Shown in pieces: positions 8,949 through 17,816 of a stretch of 64,000 nucleotides of DNA. The stretch spans positions 124,001-188,000 of the forward strand of contig BPKJ01000006.1 of NCBI GenBank assembly GCA_026005075.1. Direction: 5' to 3'. Under the pieces are notes generated by a model. That model was not told the DNA's origin. It ran no database searches and was given only the letters and a program-made list of their open reading frames with translations. Both the position numbers and the translations under genes were made by a program. Position 1 is the first letter of the stretch; each line of letters opens with the position of its first letter. This DNA comes from Lysobacteraceae bacterium. Lineage in GTDB: Bacteria > Pseudomonadota > Gammaproteobacteria > Xanthomonadales > Xanthomonadaceae.

Positions 8949-9966
8949 TGCCCTTCGCGCATGGCTGGAAGCGCGCTGGTACGGCGGGGCCCCGGTGCCG
9001 GCCTGGCTGGCCGGGCTCGCCAGGGTCTACGGCCTGCTGGCCCGGTGGCAGCGCTGGACCTACCGCTGCGGGATCCGCACCGTGGCCGAGCTGCCGGTAC
9101 CGGTGCTGGTGGTGGGGAACCTGACCGTGGGCGGGGCCGGCAAGACGCCGCTGGTCATCGCCCTTGTCCGCGCCCTTGCCGCGCGCGGCTGGCGCCCGGG
9201 CGTGATCTCCCGCGGCTACGGGCGTCGCGGCGCGGGCGCGTTGCGGGTGGCGGCCGGGCACGACGCGACCGAGGTGGGCGACGAGCCCTGGCTGATCTTC
9301 CGTCGCTGCGGCTGTCCGGTGGCCGTGGCGCGCCGCAGGGCCGAAGCGGGGCGGCTGCTGATCGCCTCCGGCGAGGTCGATCTGCTGATCGCCGATGACG
9401 GCCTGCAACACCATGCGCTGGCGCGCACGCTCGAGGTGCTGGTGGTGGACGGCCGGCGTGGCTTCGGCAACGGACGTCTGCTGCCGGCCGGTCCGCTGCG
9501 CGAGCCGGTGGCGCGGGCCGGCTCCTGCGATTTCCTGGTCTGCAACGGCGAGGGACCCGGCTGCCCTGGCGGCGATGCCGTACCCATGCGGCTCCGGCTG
9601 GGCACGCCGACGCGGATCCTCGACGGCACACCGGTGCCCTGGGAGCAGCTCGGCCGGGTGCGCGCCATCGCCGGGATCGCCGACCCGGAGCGATTCTTCC
9701 AGGCCCTGCGCGAACGCGGGCTGGAGGTGGATGCGCATGGCTTTCCCGATCACCACCGCTACACTGCGGACGACTTCGCCTTCGACGACGGCACGCCGCT
9801 GCTGATGACCGAGAAGGACCTCGGCAAGTGCCTGCGCCTTGCGCGCGGGCACTGGCTGTCGGTGCCGGCCGAGGCCGAGCTGCCCGCGTCCTTCCTCGAC
9901 GCGGTCGACGCCGCCCTGCGCCGGCACGGCGCGCGCCGTCCGCCCGCCCGCGCTCAGGAGTCCTGA
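8938..9966 (+). CDS. lpxK: Tetraacyldisaccharide 4'-kinase
   Basis: A 342-residue LpxK, which phosphorylates the 4' position of the lipid A disaccharide at the inner membrane. It has an amphipathic N-terminal region and the LpxK-type P-loop GNLTVGGAGKT at about 60-70, then RGYGRRG, DEPWL and LIADDGLQHH at about 148-157, all conserved in the family. The ATG at 8938 overlaps the end of msbA. kdsB follows 2 bases after the stop. A small Trm112-type gene is often found between lpxK and kdsB in relatives; there is no room for one here. Confidence 0.95.
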   Translation: MAPDALRAWLEARWYGGAPVPAWLAGLARVYGLLARWQRWTYRCGIRTVAELPVPVLVVGNLTVGGAGKTPLVIALVRALAARGWRPGVISRGYGRRGAGALRVAAGHDATEVGDEPWLIFRRCGCPVAVARRRAEAGRLLIASGEVDLLIADDGLQHHALARTLEVLVVDGRRGFGNGRLLPAGPLREPVARAGSCDFLVCNGEGPGCPGGDAVPMRLRLGTPTRILDGTPVPWEQLGRVRAIAGIADPERFFQALRERGLEVDAHGFPDHHRYTADDFAFDDGTPLLMTEKDLGKCLRLARGHWLSVPAEAELPASFLDAVDAALRRHGARRPPARAQES

Positions 9967-9968
9967 CC

Positions 9969-10739
<771 letters not shown>

Positions 10740-10743
10740 CGGC

Positions 10744-11226
10744 ATGGCCGGAACGGTACGCATCCTGGTCGTCTGCATGGGCAACATCTGCCGCTCGCCA
10801 CTGGCCGAGGGCATCCTCCGCCACCACGCGCAGAAGGCGGGTCTCGAGCTCCTCGTCGACTCGGCCGGAACCCATGCCTACCACGTCGGCGAGCCGCCCG
10901 ATCCGCGCGCGGTGGCGGTGGCGCGCCAGCGGGGCATCGACATCACGGGACTGCGCGCAAGGCAGGTCGAGGCGGCGGATGCCGAGCGTTTCGATCACGT
11001 GCTGGTGGCCGACCGCCGCAACCTCGAGGACCTGCGGCGCCGGCAACCCGCCGTGGGCGCCCGGGCAAGGCTGCTGCTGGAGGTCGCCGGGGCGGGCGGC
11101 GAGGTGCCCGATCCCTATTACGGCGACGAGCGCGATTTCGAGGCCGTCTTCGAGCTGCTCGACCGCGCCGCGCCGCGCCTGCTGGCGCGGCTGGCAGCCG
11201 ATGGAGGCACGTCGGGGAGAGGCTGA
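10744..11226 (+). CDS. Low-molecular-weight protein-tyrosine phosphatase
   Basis: A 160-residue LMW-PTP. The P-loop is C11-M-G-N-I-C-R17-S18 (CX5RS), and the DPYYGD segment near residue 122 carries the general-acid aspartate. Length and both motifs fit the family. In this position (after kdsB) it is common in related genomes. LMW-PTPs of the Wzb type reverse tyrosine phosphorylation of polysaccharide kinases, but no kinase is nearby, so the substrate is unknown. The ATG at 10744 follows the kdsB stop by 4 bases; it is probably the last gene of the lipopolysaccharide operon. Confidence 0.93.
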   Translation: MAGTVRILVVCMGNICRSPLAEGILRHHAQKAGLELLVDSAGTHAYHVGEPPDPRAVAVARQRGIDITGLRARQVEAADAERFDHVLVADRRNLEDLRRRQPAVGARARLLLEVAGAGGEVPDPYYGDERDFEAVFELLDRAAPRLLARLAADGGTSGRG

Positions 11227-11249
11227 GCGGAGCAGGCGCTGCCATGCCG

Positions 11250-11270
11250 CCGCGGCGCTGTCCGCCGCGG
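11250..11270 (+). terminator. GC-rich hairpin after the phosphatase gene
   Basis: Perfect 7-bp inverted repeat CCGCGGC / GCCGCGG with a 7-base loop, 23 bases after the phosphatase stop. No T-run follows, so it is at best a weak or factor-dependent terminator. It lies just before a possible promoter for the next gene. Confidence 0.3.
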
Positions 11271-11282
11271 GCGAACAGGCCG

Positions 11283-11288
11283 CATAAT
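11283..11288 (+). promoter_or_regulatory. Possible -10 element (CATAAT) for the NHL-uvrC-pgsA unit
   Basis: CATAAT in an otherwise GC-rich 112-base intergenic region, 50 bases before the next start codon. I see no good -35 hexamer at the right distance, so this rests on one element and on the gap between units. Confidence 0.3.
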
Positions 11289-11338
11289 GCGCGGGCCGCA
11301 GGGCAAAGGGGGAGGAATCGACCGATGGGAAGGGAGGC

Positions 11339-12763
11339 ATGAGCGCGATGCAGACGGCGCCGGAGTTTCCGGCTCAGCTCGAATGGGTCAACGGCGACCC
11401 GGTCCTCATGGGGGCGCAGCGGGGTCGGGTGGTCGCGCTGGTGTTCTGGCATGCGGCCTCCGCCTACTGCCACAACCTGCTCGCCGATCTCGAACTGATC
11501 GCCACCCGGCATGCCGACGGCCTGACCGTGGTTGCCGTGCATACCCCCAAGTTCGACGCCGAGCGCGATCCACGCATCCCCCTCAAGGCGATCAACCGGC
11601 TTGGCAGCCGCCTGCCGGTGGCCCACGACAGACTGTTCCTGCTCTGGCAGCACTACGAGGTTCGTGCATGGCCCACGGTCGTGCTCATCGACCCCGAGGG
11701 CAGGGTGGACGGCCGCTTCGTGGGCGACGACCAGGGCAGCGCGATCGAGCGCGGCATCCTCGGCCTGCTCGAGCGTACCGGCGCCGAGGCCCGTCAGTTC
11801 GGTCCGCCGGTGCAAGGCTTCCGCCCGGAACCCAGGACCCCGCTGTCCTTCCCTTCCGGCATCGTGGTCGGAACCCACCGCCTGTACGTGGCCGACACCG
11901 GTCACCACCGGGTGCTCGAGTGCAGCCACGATGGCCGCGTACTGCGCAGCTTCGGCTCGGGCAATCCGGGCTACGTCGATGGCCACGCCAACGAGTCCAG
12001 CCTGAGCCGTCCGCAGGGCCTGCACCTAGGGCGCGAAGGCCTGTTCATCGCCGACACCGGCAACCACAGCGTGCGCCGGGTCAACCTGCTCAGCGGCGAG
12101 GTGTCGACCGTCATCGGCACCGGCCAGCGCCGCCAGCCGGAGCAGGGTCTGGGCAGCACCCCCACGACCACCGCACTCGACAGCCCCTTCGCCGTGACCG
12201 GCTCACGCGAGAAGATCTGGGTCAGCCTCGCCGCCGGGAACCAGATCGTCGAGCTCGACCAGATGGAGCAGCGCATGCGCATTCTGGTCGGCAACGGCAG
12301 GCTTGGACTCGCTGACGGCGGCGGGGAGCACGCCATGCTCGCCCAGCCGGCCGGACTGGCGCTGTGGCAGCAATCGCTCCTGGTCGCCGACAGCGCCGCC
12401 TCGGCCATTCGCAGCGTGCATCTGGCCGGGGGGCAGGTGCATACGCTCACCGGGCGCGGTCTGTTCGAGTTCGGCAGCGAGGACGGCCCCCGACAGGCGG
12501 CGCTGCTGCAGCATCCCCAGGGCGTCGCATTGGATGCCGAGAAGTCCGTGCTGTGGATCGCCGACACCTACAACAACCAGATTCGCTACCTGCGCCTCGA
12601 CGGCGGACAGCTGCACAGTCAGGTGCTGGAATGGGTGCTCCACGAGCCGGCCGCGGTCGCGCTCGGGGCCAATGCCTTGTGGATCGCCAACACCAACGCC
12701 CATGAGGTGCTGCGCTACGACTTCATGACCCGCCAGATCGAGCGGCTGCCGATCGGGGAATGA
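11339..12763 (+). CDS. Thioredoxin-like / NHL-repeat beta-propeller protein (NHLRC2 type)
   Basis: A 474-residue protein with an N-terminal thioredoxin-like domain (about 15-150; VVALVFWHAAS, AWPTVVLIDPEGRV) and a C-terminal NHL beta-propeller (about 160-465) with repeated GIVVG..RLYVADTGHHRV, GLFIADTGNHSVRRV and VLWIADTYNNQIRYL blades. No signal peptide is evident, so it is probably cytoplasmic. The domain order is that of NHLRC2. Relatives have CCINC after the first strand; here the aligned residues read ASAYC, so only the second cysteine of CXXC remains and a dithiol redox role looks lost. It overlaps uvrC by four bases. Function is unknown. Confidence 0.85.
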   Translation: MSAMQTAPEFPAQLEWVNGDPVLMGAQRGRVVALVFWHAASAYCHNLLADLELIATRHADGLTVVAVHTPKFDAERDPRIPLKAINRLGSRLPVAHDRLFLLWQHYEVRAWPTVVLIDPEGRVDGRFVGDDQGSAIERGILGLLERTGAEARQFGPPVQGFRPEPRTPLSFPSGIVVGTHRLYVADTGHHRVLECSHDGRVLRSFGSGNPGYVDGHANESSLSRPQGLHLGREGLFIADTGNHSVRRVNLLSGEVSTVIGTGQRRQPEQGLGSTPTTTALDSPFAVTGSREKIWVSLAAGNQIVELDQMEQRMRILVGNGRLGLADGGGEHAMLAQPAGLALWQQSLLVADSAASAIRSVHLAGGQVHTLTGRGLFEFGSEDGPRQAALLQHPQGVALDAEKSVLWIADTYNNQIRYLRLDGGQLHSQVLEWVLHEPAAVALGANALWIANTNAHEVLRYDFMTRQIERLPIGE

Positions 12764-14607
12764 GCGCCGCGAGCGGGGACAAGGCGTTCGACGGGCGTCG
12801 CTTTGCCCGCACCCTGCCGTCGAGCCCCGGGGTCTACCGCATGCTCGGCGAGGACGGCGAGGTGCTCTACGTCGGCAAGGCCTCGGCGCTCGACCGCCGG
12901 GTGATGAGCTACTTCAGCGGCCGCCAGCATCCGCCGCGGATCCGCCTGATGCTGGCCCGGGTGCGCAGGATCGAGGTCACCCTCACCCGTACCGAGAGCG
13001 AGGCCCTGATCCTCGAGAACCAGCTGATCAAGTCCTTGCGGCCCCGCTACAACATCCTGATGCGGGACGACAAGAGCTACCCCTACGTGCGGCTCACCGA
13101 CCATGCCTTTCCCAGGGTCATGTACTACCGCGGCAGCCGCAAGGCCTCGGGGCGGCTGTTCGGGCCCTATCCCGGCAGTGTGGCGGTGCGCGAGACCCTG
13201 AACCTTCTGCACAAGCTGTTCCGCCTTCGTTCCTGCGAGGACAGCGTGTTCCGCGGGCGCACGCGCCCGTGCCTGCAGTACCAGATCCGGCGCTGCAGCG
13301 CGCCCTGCGTCGGTCTGGTCGGCGCCCGCGAGTATGCCGAGTCGGTGCAGGAGGCGGTGCTGTTCCTCGAAGGGCGGCGCGACCTGCTCGGCGAGCAGTT
13401 GCAGGCGCGGATGCAGCGCGCTGCGGAGGCGCTGGAGTTCGAGGAGGCGGCCCGCATCCGCGACCTGATCGCAGGACTGCGCCAGATCCAGGCCGAGCAG
13501 CACGTCGAGGGCGCAAGCGGCGACATGGACCTCCTCGCCGCAGCCGTGGAGGGTGGGGAGTCCTGCGTCGTGCTGCTCAGCCTGCGCGACGGGGTCAACC
13601 TCGGCACGCGCAGCTTCCAGCCCTCCGGCGCGGGGCCGGCCGAGCCGGGCGAGGTGCTCGGGGCCTTTCTCTCCCAGCACTATCTGCACTGCGCGCCGCC
13701 ACCGGAGATCATCCTGTCCCACCCGGTGGAGGAGCAGGCGCTGCTCGAGAAGGTGCTCGGCGAGCGGCGTGGAGCCCGGGTGCGGATCCGCGTCCGCGTG
13801 CGCGGCGAGCGTGGCAGACTGCTGGCCATCGCCCAGCGCACCGCGCAGGCCGCGCTGGCCAGTGCCGCGCTGAGCGCCGAGGTGCTCGAGCGGCGCCGCG
13901 CCGACCTCGCCCGTCTGCTCGAACTGACGCAGCCGCCACGGCGCATCGAGTGTTTCGACATCTCGCATACCCAGGGCGAGGCCACCGTGGCTTCCTGCGT
14001 GGTCTTCGGCGAAGACGGGCCGCTGCGCGCGGAGTACCGGCGCTTCAACATCGATGGCGTGCGCGCGGGCGACGACTACGCCGCCATCCATCAGGCGGTG
14101 CTGCGCCGCTTCCGCCGCGCGGGGGAGGGCAAGACTCCGGACCTGCTGCTGATCGACGGCGGTCCGGCCCAGTTGCAGAAGGCCCTGGAAGCGCTGGCCG
14201 AGGCCGGCTGGCAGGGTCCGGTCGTGGTCGGCGTGGCCAAGGGCGAGGGCCGGCGTGCCGGCCACGAGACGCTGTGCCTGGCCGATGGACGCCGGATCCG
14301 GCCCGGGCCCGATGCGCCCGGACTGCAGCTCATCCAGCAGGTGCGCGACGAGGCGCACCGCTTCGCGATCACCGGCCATCGCGCTCGTCGCGCCAAGGCC
14401 CGGACCCGGAGTACTCTGGAGGAGATCGAGGGCATCGGTCCCCGGCGCAGGGCGGCGCTGTTGCGCCACTTCGGCGGGCTCTCGGGCGTGCGTGCGGCCG
14501 GGGTCGAGGAACTGGCGCGTGTCGAGGGCATCGATGCCGCGCTGGCGCGGAGGATCTACGCCGCCCTGCACGACATGGACGACGAAGCGACGGGAAGAAG
14601 CCAATGA
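12760..14607 (+). CDS. uvrC: Excinuclease ABC subunit C
   Basis: A 615-residue UvrC, the dual-incision nuclease of nucleotide excision repair. It has an N-terminal GIY-YIG domain (GVYRMLGEDGEVLYVGKA at about 24-41), a UVR domain around 205-235, the RNase H-like C-terminal nuclease region (ECFDISHTQGE, then LLLIDGGPAQL) and terminal helix-hairpin-helix motifs (IEGIGPRRRAALL). The ATG overlaps the preceding stop (ATGA), and its own stop overlaps pgsA. The uvrC-pgsA pair is widely conserved in gammaproteobacteria. Confidence 0.97.
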   Translation: MSAASGDKAFDGRRFARTLPSSPGVYRMLGEDGEVLYVGKASALDRRVMSYFSGRQHPPRIRLMLARVRRIEVTLTRTESEALILENQLIKSLRPRYNILMRDDKSYPYVRLTDHAFPRVMYYRGSRKASGRLFGPYPGSVAVRETLNLLHKLFRLRSCEDSVFRGRTRPCLQYQIRRCSAPCVGLVGAREYAESVQEAVLFLEGRRDLLGEQLQARMQRAAEALEFEEAARIRDLIAGLRQIQAEQHVEGASGDMDLLAAAVEGGESCVVLLSLRDGVNLGTRSFQPSGAGPAEPGEVLGAFLSQHYLHCAPPPEIILSHPVEEQALLEKVLGERRGARVRIRVRVRGERGRLLAIAQRTAQAALASAALSAEVLERRRADLARLLELTQPPRRIECFDISHTQGEATVASCVVFGEDGPLRAEYRRFNIDGVRAGDDYAAIHQAVLRRFRRAGEGKTPDLLLIDGGPAQLQKALEALAEAGWQGPVVVGVAKGEGRRAGHETLCLADGRRIRPGPDAPGLQLIQQVRDEAHRFAITGHRARRAKARTRSTLEEIEGIGPRRRAALLRHFGGLSGVRAAGVEELARVEGIDAALARRIYAALHDMDDEATGRSQ

Positions 14608-15218
14608 ACGATCACGCCGGGCCGGCCCCGCGTCCGGGGATCAAGGTCACCATCCCCACATTGCTCACGCTGCTGCGCATCGCCTCCATTCCGGTGCTCG
14701 TGGTGGTGTTCTTCCTGCCCTACGCGTGGACCCACCTCGCTGCAGCCCTGATCTTCACCCTGGGGGCCCTGACCGACTGGCTGGACGGCTGGGTGGCGCG
14801 CCGGTTCGGCATGTACTCCGCCTTCGGTGCCTTTCTCGACCCGGTGGCCGACAAGCTCGCGGTGGCGGTGGCCCTGGTGCTGATCGTCCAGCGGCACCCG
14901 ACCATGCTGATGGCCGTGCTCGCCGCCATCATCATCGGCCGCGAGATCACCATCTCCGCGCTGCGCGAATGGATGGCCGAGATCGGGCAGAAGGCGCGGG
15001 TGCGCGTGGCCGCGGTCGGCAAGATCAAGACCATCGTGCAGATGGTCGCGCTGGTGCTCCTGCTCTACCACCAGCCGATCGCCGGCTGGCCCACCCTGCT
15101 CATTGGCGAGTCGCTGCTCGCGGTGGCGGCGGGGCTGACGCTGTGGAGCGGCTACGCCTACCTGCGGGCGGCGTGGCCGGCGATGGCCGCCAGTGACCAC
15201 GAGGGCGGCGCGCATTGA
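14604..15218 (+). CDS. pgsA: CDP-diacylglycerol-glycerol-3-phosphate 3-phosphatidyltransferase
   Basis: A 204-residue membrane enzyme making phosphatidylglycerol phosphate. The CDP-alcohol phosphatidyltransferase motif is complete: D61-G62-x2-A65-R66-x8-G75-x3-D79-x3-D83. Several membrane helices follow. The ATG at 14604 overlaps the uvrC stop. tRNA genes often follow pgsA in gammaproteobacteria; here the next gene overlaps it directly and no tRNA is present. Confidence 0.96.
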   Translation: MNDHAGPAPRPGIKVTIPTLLTLLRIASIPVLVVVFFLPYAWTHLAAALIFTLGALTDWLDGWVARRFGMYSAFGAFLDPVADKLAVAVALVLIVQRHPTMLMAVLAAIIIGREITISALREWMAEIGQKARVRVAAVGKIKTIVQMVALVLLLYHQPIAGWPTLLIGESLLAVAAGLTLWSGYAYLRAAWPAMAASDHEGGAH

Positions 15219-16516
15219 CTTGCTACTACGAGATCGAGGCCGGCCCGGCACCCAGGGCGCAGGTGTTGTCCGGCCGCCATGCGTGCCGGGTGTGCATCGT
15301 CGGCGGCGGGATGGCCGGCCTGAACACCGCCCTCGGGCTGGCCGAGCGCGGCATGAAGGACCTCATGCTGCTCGAGGCGCGGCGGGTCGGTTACGGCGCC
15401 TCGGGTCGCAACGGCGGCTTCGTGTTCGCGGGATTCTCCCTCTCCGAGGAGCGGCTGCTGGCCCTGCTGGGGGCGGAGCGCGCACGGGCGCTGTACCACG
15501 GCACGCGGCAGGCGGTGGAACTGATCCGGCGCCGTTGCCGTACGCTCGAACCCGACGCCGGACTGGTCGAGCGCGGTGTGGTGCTGGCCAACTGGTTCCG
15601 CGACCCCGGGCCGCTGCGCCGCCGGCAGGAGGTACTGCGCCGCCATTTCGGCGTCGAATGGGTCTGGCTCGACCGCGAGGCGCTGCGCAGCAAGGTGCGA
15701 TCGGCACGCTATGGGGAAGGGCTCTTCGAGCCGGATGCGGCGGCCATCCAGCCGCTTCGCTACGTGCGCGGACTGGCCCGCGCCGCCGCGCGAAGGGGCG
15801 TTGCCGTGTTCGAGGAAAGCCCGGTCCGCAGCTTGACCCGCAGCGGTGCGGGATGGCGGCTTGCCACCGCGGAGGGCGAGGTCGAGGCCGAGGAGGTCGT
15901 GCTCTGCTGCGGTGGTTATCTGGCCGGACTCGATGCGCGGATCGATCGCTCGGTCCTGCCGATCGCGACCTACGTGATGGTCACCGAGCCGCTGGGGGGA
16001 CGGCTCGCCGAGCTCGTTCCGGGGGGCTGCGCGGTCTACGACACCCGTTTCGCCTTCGACTACTACCGTCCGCTGCCGGATACACGGCTGCTCTGGGGAG
16101 GGCGAATCTCGATCCGCGATCGCCGTCCCGAGGACGTCGTGCGCCTGCTGCGCGGCGACCTCGCCCGGGTCTTCCCCGAACTCCGCGACGTGCGCATCGA
16201 CCACGCCTGGTCAGGATGGATGAGCTACGCCCGCCACGAGATGCCGCAGGTGGCGCGGGTGGGGCAGGGCCTGTGGGTGGCACAGGGCTTCGGGGGGCAT
16301 GGCCTTGCGCCGACCACGCTGGCCGGGGAGTGGCTGGCGCAGGCCATCGCCGAGGGTCGTCCGCTGCCCGATGGCCTGGAGCATTTCGGTCTGGTCCACG
16401 CCTGGAAGCCGGCGGGCCTGTGGGCGGCCCAGCTCGGCTACGGGTGGCTGCAGGCACGCGACGCCTGGAAGGACTGGCGTGAACGCCGCAGACGACCGCC
16501 GGTCCCCGCGGGCTGA
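15215..16516 (+). CDS. FAD-dependent oxidoreductase (DadA/PuuB-like amine oxidase)
   Basis: A 433-residue flavoprotein of the D-amino-acid dehydrogenase / gamma-glutamylputrescine oxidase family. The FAD-binding GxGxxG is in CIVGGGMAGLNTA (about 27-39), followed by the GYGASGRNGGF segment near 70 that contacts flavin, and a C-terminal GFGGHGLAPTTLAGE typical of the family. No signal peptide. The start is a TTG overlapping the pgsA stop (TTGA), which suggests coupling to a gene of unrelated function. The substrate cannot be told from sequence; a secondary amine or amino acid is likely. Confidence 0.85.
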   Translation: MTCYYEIEAGPAPRAQVLSGRHACRVCIVGGGMAGLNTALGLAERGMKDLMLLEARRVGYGASGRNGGFVFAGFSLSEERLLALLGAERARALYHGTRQAVELIRRRCRTLEPDAGLVERGVVLANWFRDPGPLRRRQEVLRRHFGVEWVWLDREALRSKVRSARYGEGLFEPDAAAIQPLRYVRGLARAAARRGVAVFEESPVRSLTRSGAGWRLATAEGEVEAEEVVLCCGGYLAGLDARIDRSVLPIATYVMVTEPLGGRLAELVPGGCAVYDTRFAFDYYRPLPDTRLLWGGRISIRDRRPEDVVRLLRGDLARVFPELRDVRIDHAWSGWMSYARHEMPQVARVGQGLWVAQGFGGHGLAPTTLAGEWLAQAIAEGRPLPDGLEHFGLVHAWKPAGLWAAQLGYGWLQARDAWKDWRERRRRPPVPAG

Positions 16517-16557
16517 TCCGGCCGGGCCTGGTCTTTCGTGGACGCAGGCCGGCCGGA
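16517..16557. terminator. Bidirectional hairpin between convergent genes
   Basis: Inverted repeat TCCGGCCGGGCCTG (16517-16530) and CAGGCCGGCCGGA (16545-16557), pairing over 13 bp with one bulged G and a 14-base loop. It fills the gap between the convergent oxidoreductase and thiolase genes. There is no clear T-run, so the terminator call rests on the stem and the position. Confidence 0.5.
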
Positions 16558-16569
16558 CCCCGGAGGGCG

Positions 16570-17769
16570 CTAGAGCGCCTCGAAGATGCCTGCCGCACCC
16601 ATGCCGGTGCCGATGCACATGGTGACCATGCCGTACTTCTTCCGGTGCCGGCGCAGGCCGTGGACGATGGTCGCGGTGCGGATCGCGCCGGTCGCACCCA
16701 GCGGATGCCCCAGCGCGATGGCGCCGCCCAGCGGGTTGACCCGTGCCGGATCCAGCTCGCACTCGCGGATCACCGCCAGCGCCTGCGCCGCAAAGGCCTC
16801 GTTGAGCTCGATCCAGTCGAGCTGCTCACGTGCAAGTCCCCCCAGCTTGAGCGCCTTGGGGATCGCCGCGATCGGGCCGATGCCCATGACCTCCGGGCGC
16901 ACGCCCGCCACGGCGAAGCTGACGAACCGGGCAAGCGGGGTCAGGCCGTAGTCCTTGATCGCTTGCTCCGAGGCCAGCAGCACGGCGGCCGCACCGTCCG
17001 ACATCTGCGAGGCATTGCCCGCGGTGACCGTGCCGCCGGCGCGGAAGACCGGGCGCAGGCGGGCCAGTCCCTCGGCGCTGGTGTCCCGACGCGGGCCCTC
17101 GTCGGTGTCGACGACGGTCTTCTGGACCCGCACGGTGTTGCCGGCAGGATCGGGAATGCGCGCGGTGACCGGGTAGGGCGTGATCTCGTCCCGGAACTCG
17201 CCGGCCTCGATCGCGGCGATGGCTTTCTGGTGCGAGGCCAGAGCGAAGGCGTCCTGGTCCTCGCGCGAGACCTTCCACTCCTCCGCGACCTTCTCCGCGG
17301 TGATGCCCATGCCGTAGGCGATGGCGACGTTCTCGTCGCGCTCGAACACCTTCGGGCTCATCGCGACCTTGTTGCCCATCATCGGCACCATCGACATCGA
17401 CTCGGTGCCACCGGCCAGCATCAGGTCGGCCTCGCCGAGGCGGATGCGGTCGGCGGCCAGCGCCACGGCCTGCAGGCCCGAGGAGCAGAAACGGTTGATC
17501 GTCTGTGCGGCGACGGTGTTGGGCAGGCCGGCCAGAAGCACGCCGATGCGGGCGACGTTCATGCCCTGCTCGGCCTCCGGCATGGCGCAGCCGATGATGG
17601 CGTCGTCGATTCTCGATGCATCGATCCCCGGCGCCTTGTCGACCACGCTGCGAAGCACGTGGGCGAGCATCTCGTCGGGACGGGTGTTGCGGAAGAATCC
17701 GCGGGGAGCCTTGCCGACCGGCGTGCGGGTGACGGCGACGATGTAGGCATCCTGGACTTGGCGACTCAT
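16570..17769 (-). CDS. fadA: Acetyl-CoA C-acyltransferase (3-ketoacyl-CoA thiolase)
   Basis: A 399-residue thiolase performing the last step of fatty-acid beta-oxidation, cleaving 3-ketoacyl-CoA with CoA. The nucleophile is C95 in NRFCSSGLQA; the C-terminal signatures are NPLGGAIALGHPLGATGAIR with the catalytic histidine and MCIGTGMGAAGIFE with the second catalytic cysteine. The ATG at 17769 gives family length; the longer open frame has no similarity. It lies 47 bases after the FadN-like gene and is third in a regulator-fadN-thiolase operon. The gene symbol is by function; it could equally be called fadI. Confidence 0.93.
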   Translation of the reverse strand: MSRQVQDAYIVAVTRTPVGKAPRGFFRNTRPDEMLAHVLRSVVDKAPGIDASRIDDAIIGCAMPEAEQGMNVARIGVLLAGLPNTVAAQTINRFCSSGLQAVALAADRIRLGEADLMLAGGTESMSMVPMMGNKVAMSPKVFERDENVAIAYGMGITAEKVAEEWKVSREDQDAFALASHQKAIAAIEAGEFRDEITPYPVTARIPDPAGNTVRVQKTVVDTDEGPRRDTSAEGLARLRPVFRAGGTVTAGNASQMSDGAAAVLLASEQAIKDYGLTPLARFVSFAVAGVRPEVMGIGPIAAIPKALKLGGLAREQLDWIELNEAFAAQALAVIRECELDPARVNPLGGAIALGHPLGATGAIRTATIVHGLRRHRKKYGMVTMCIGTGMGAAGIFEAL

Positions 17770-17816
17770 GGAAGGGTTCCTCGGTTGGACGGTGTGGCGG
17801 GAGCGGGGCGCGCGGC

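Noticed and set aside
14604-15218. tRNA genes expected after pgsA
   Set aside because: The next gene overlaps the pgsA stop and no cloverleaf could be folded there.
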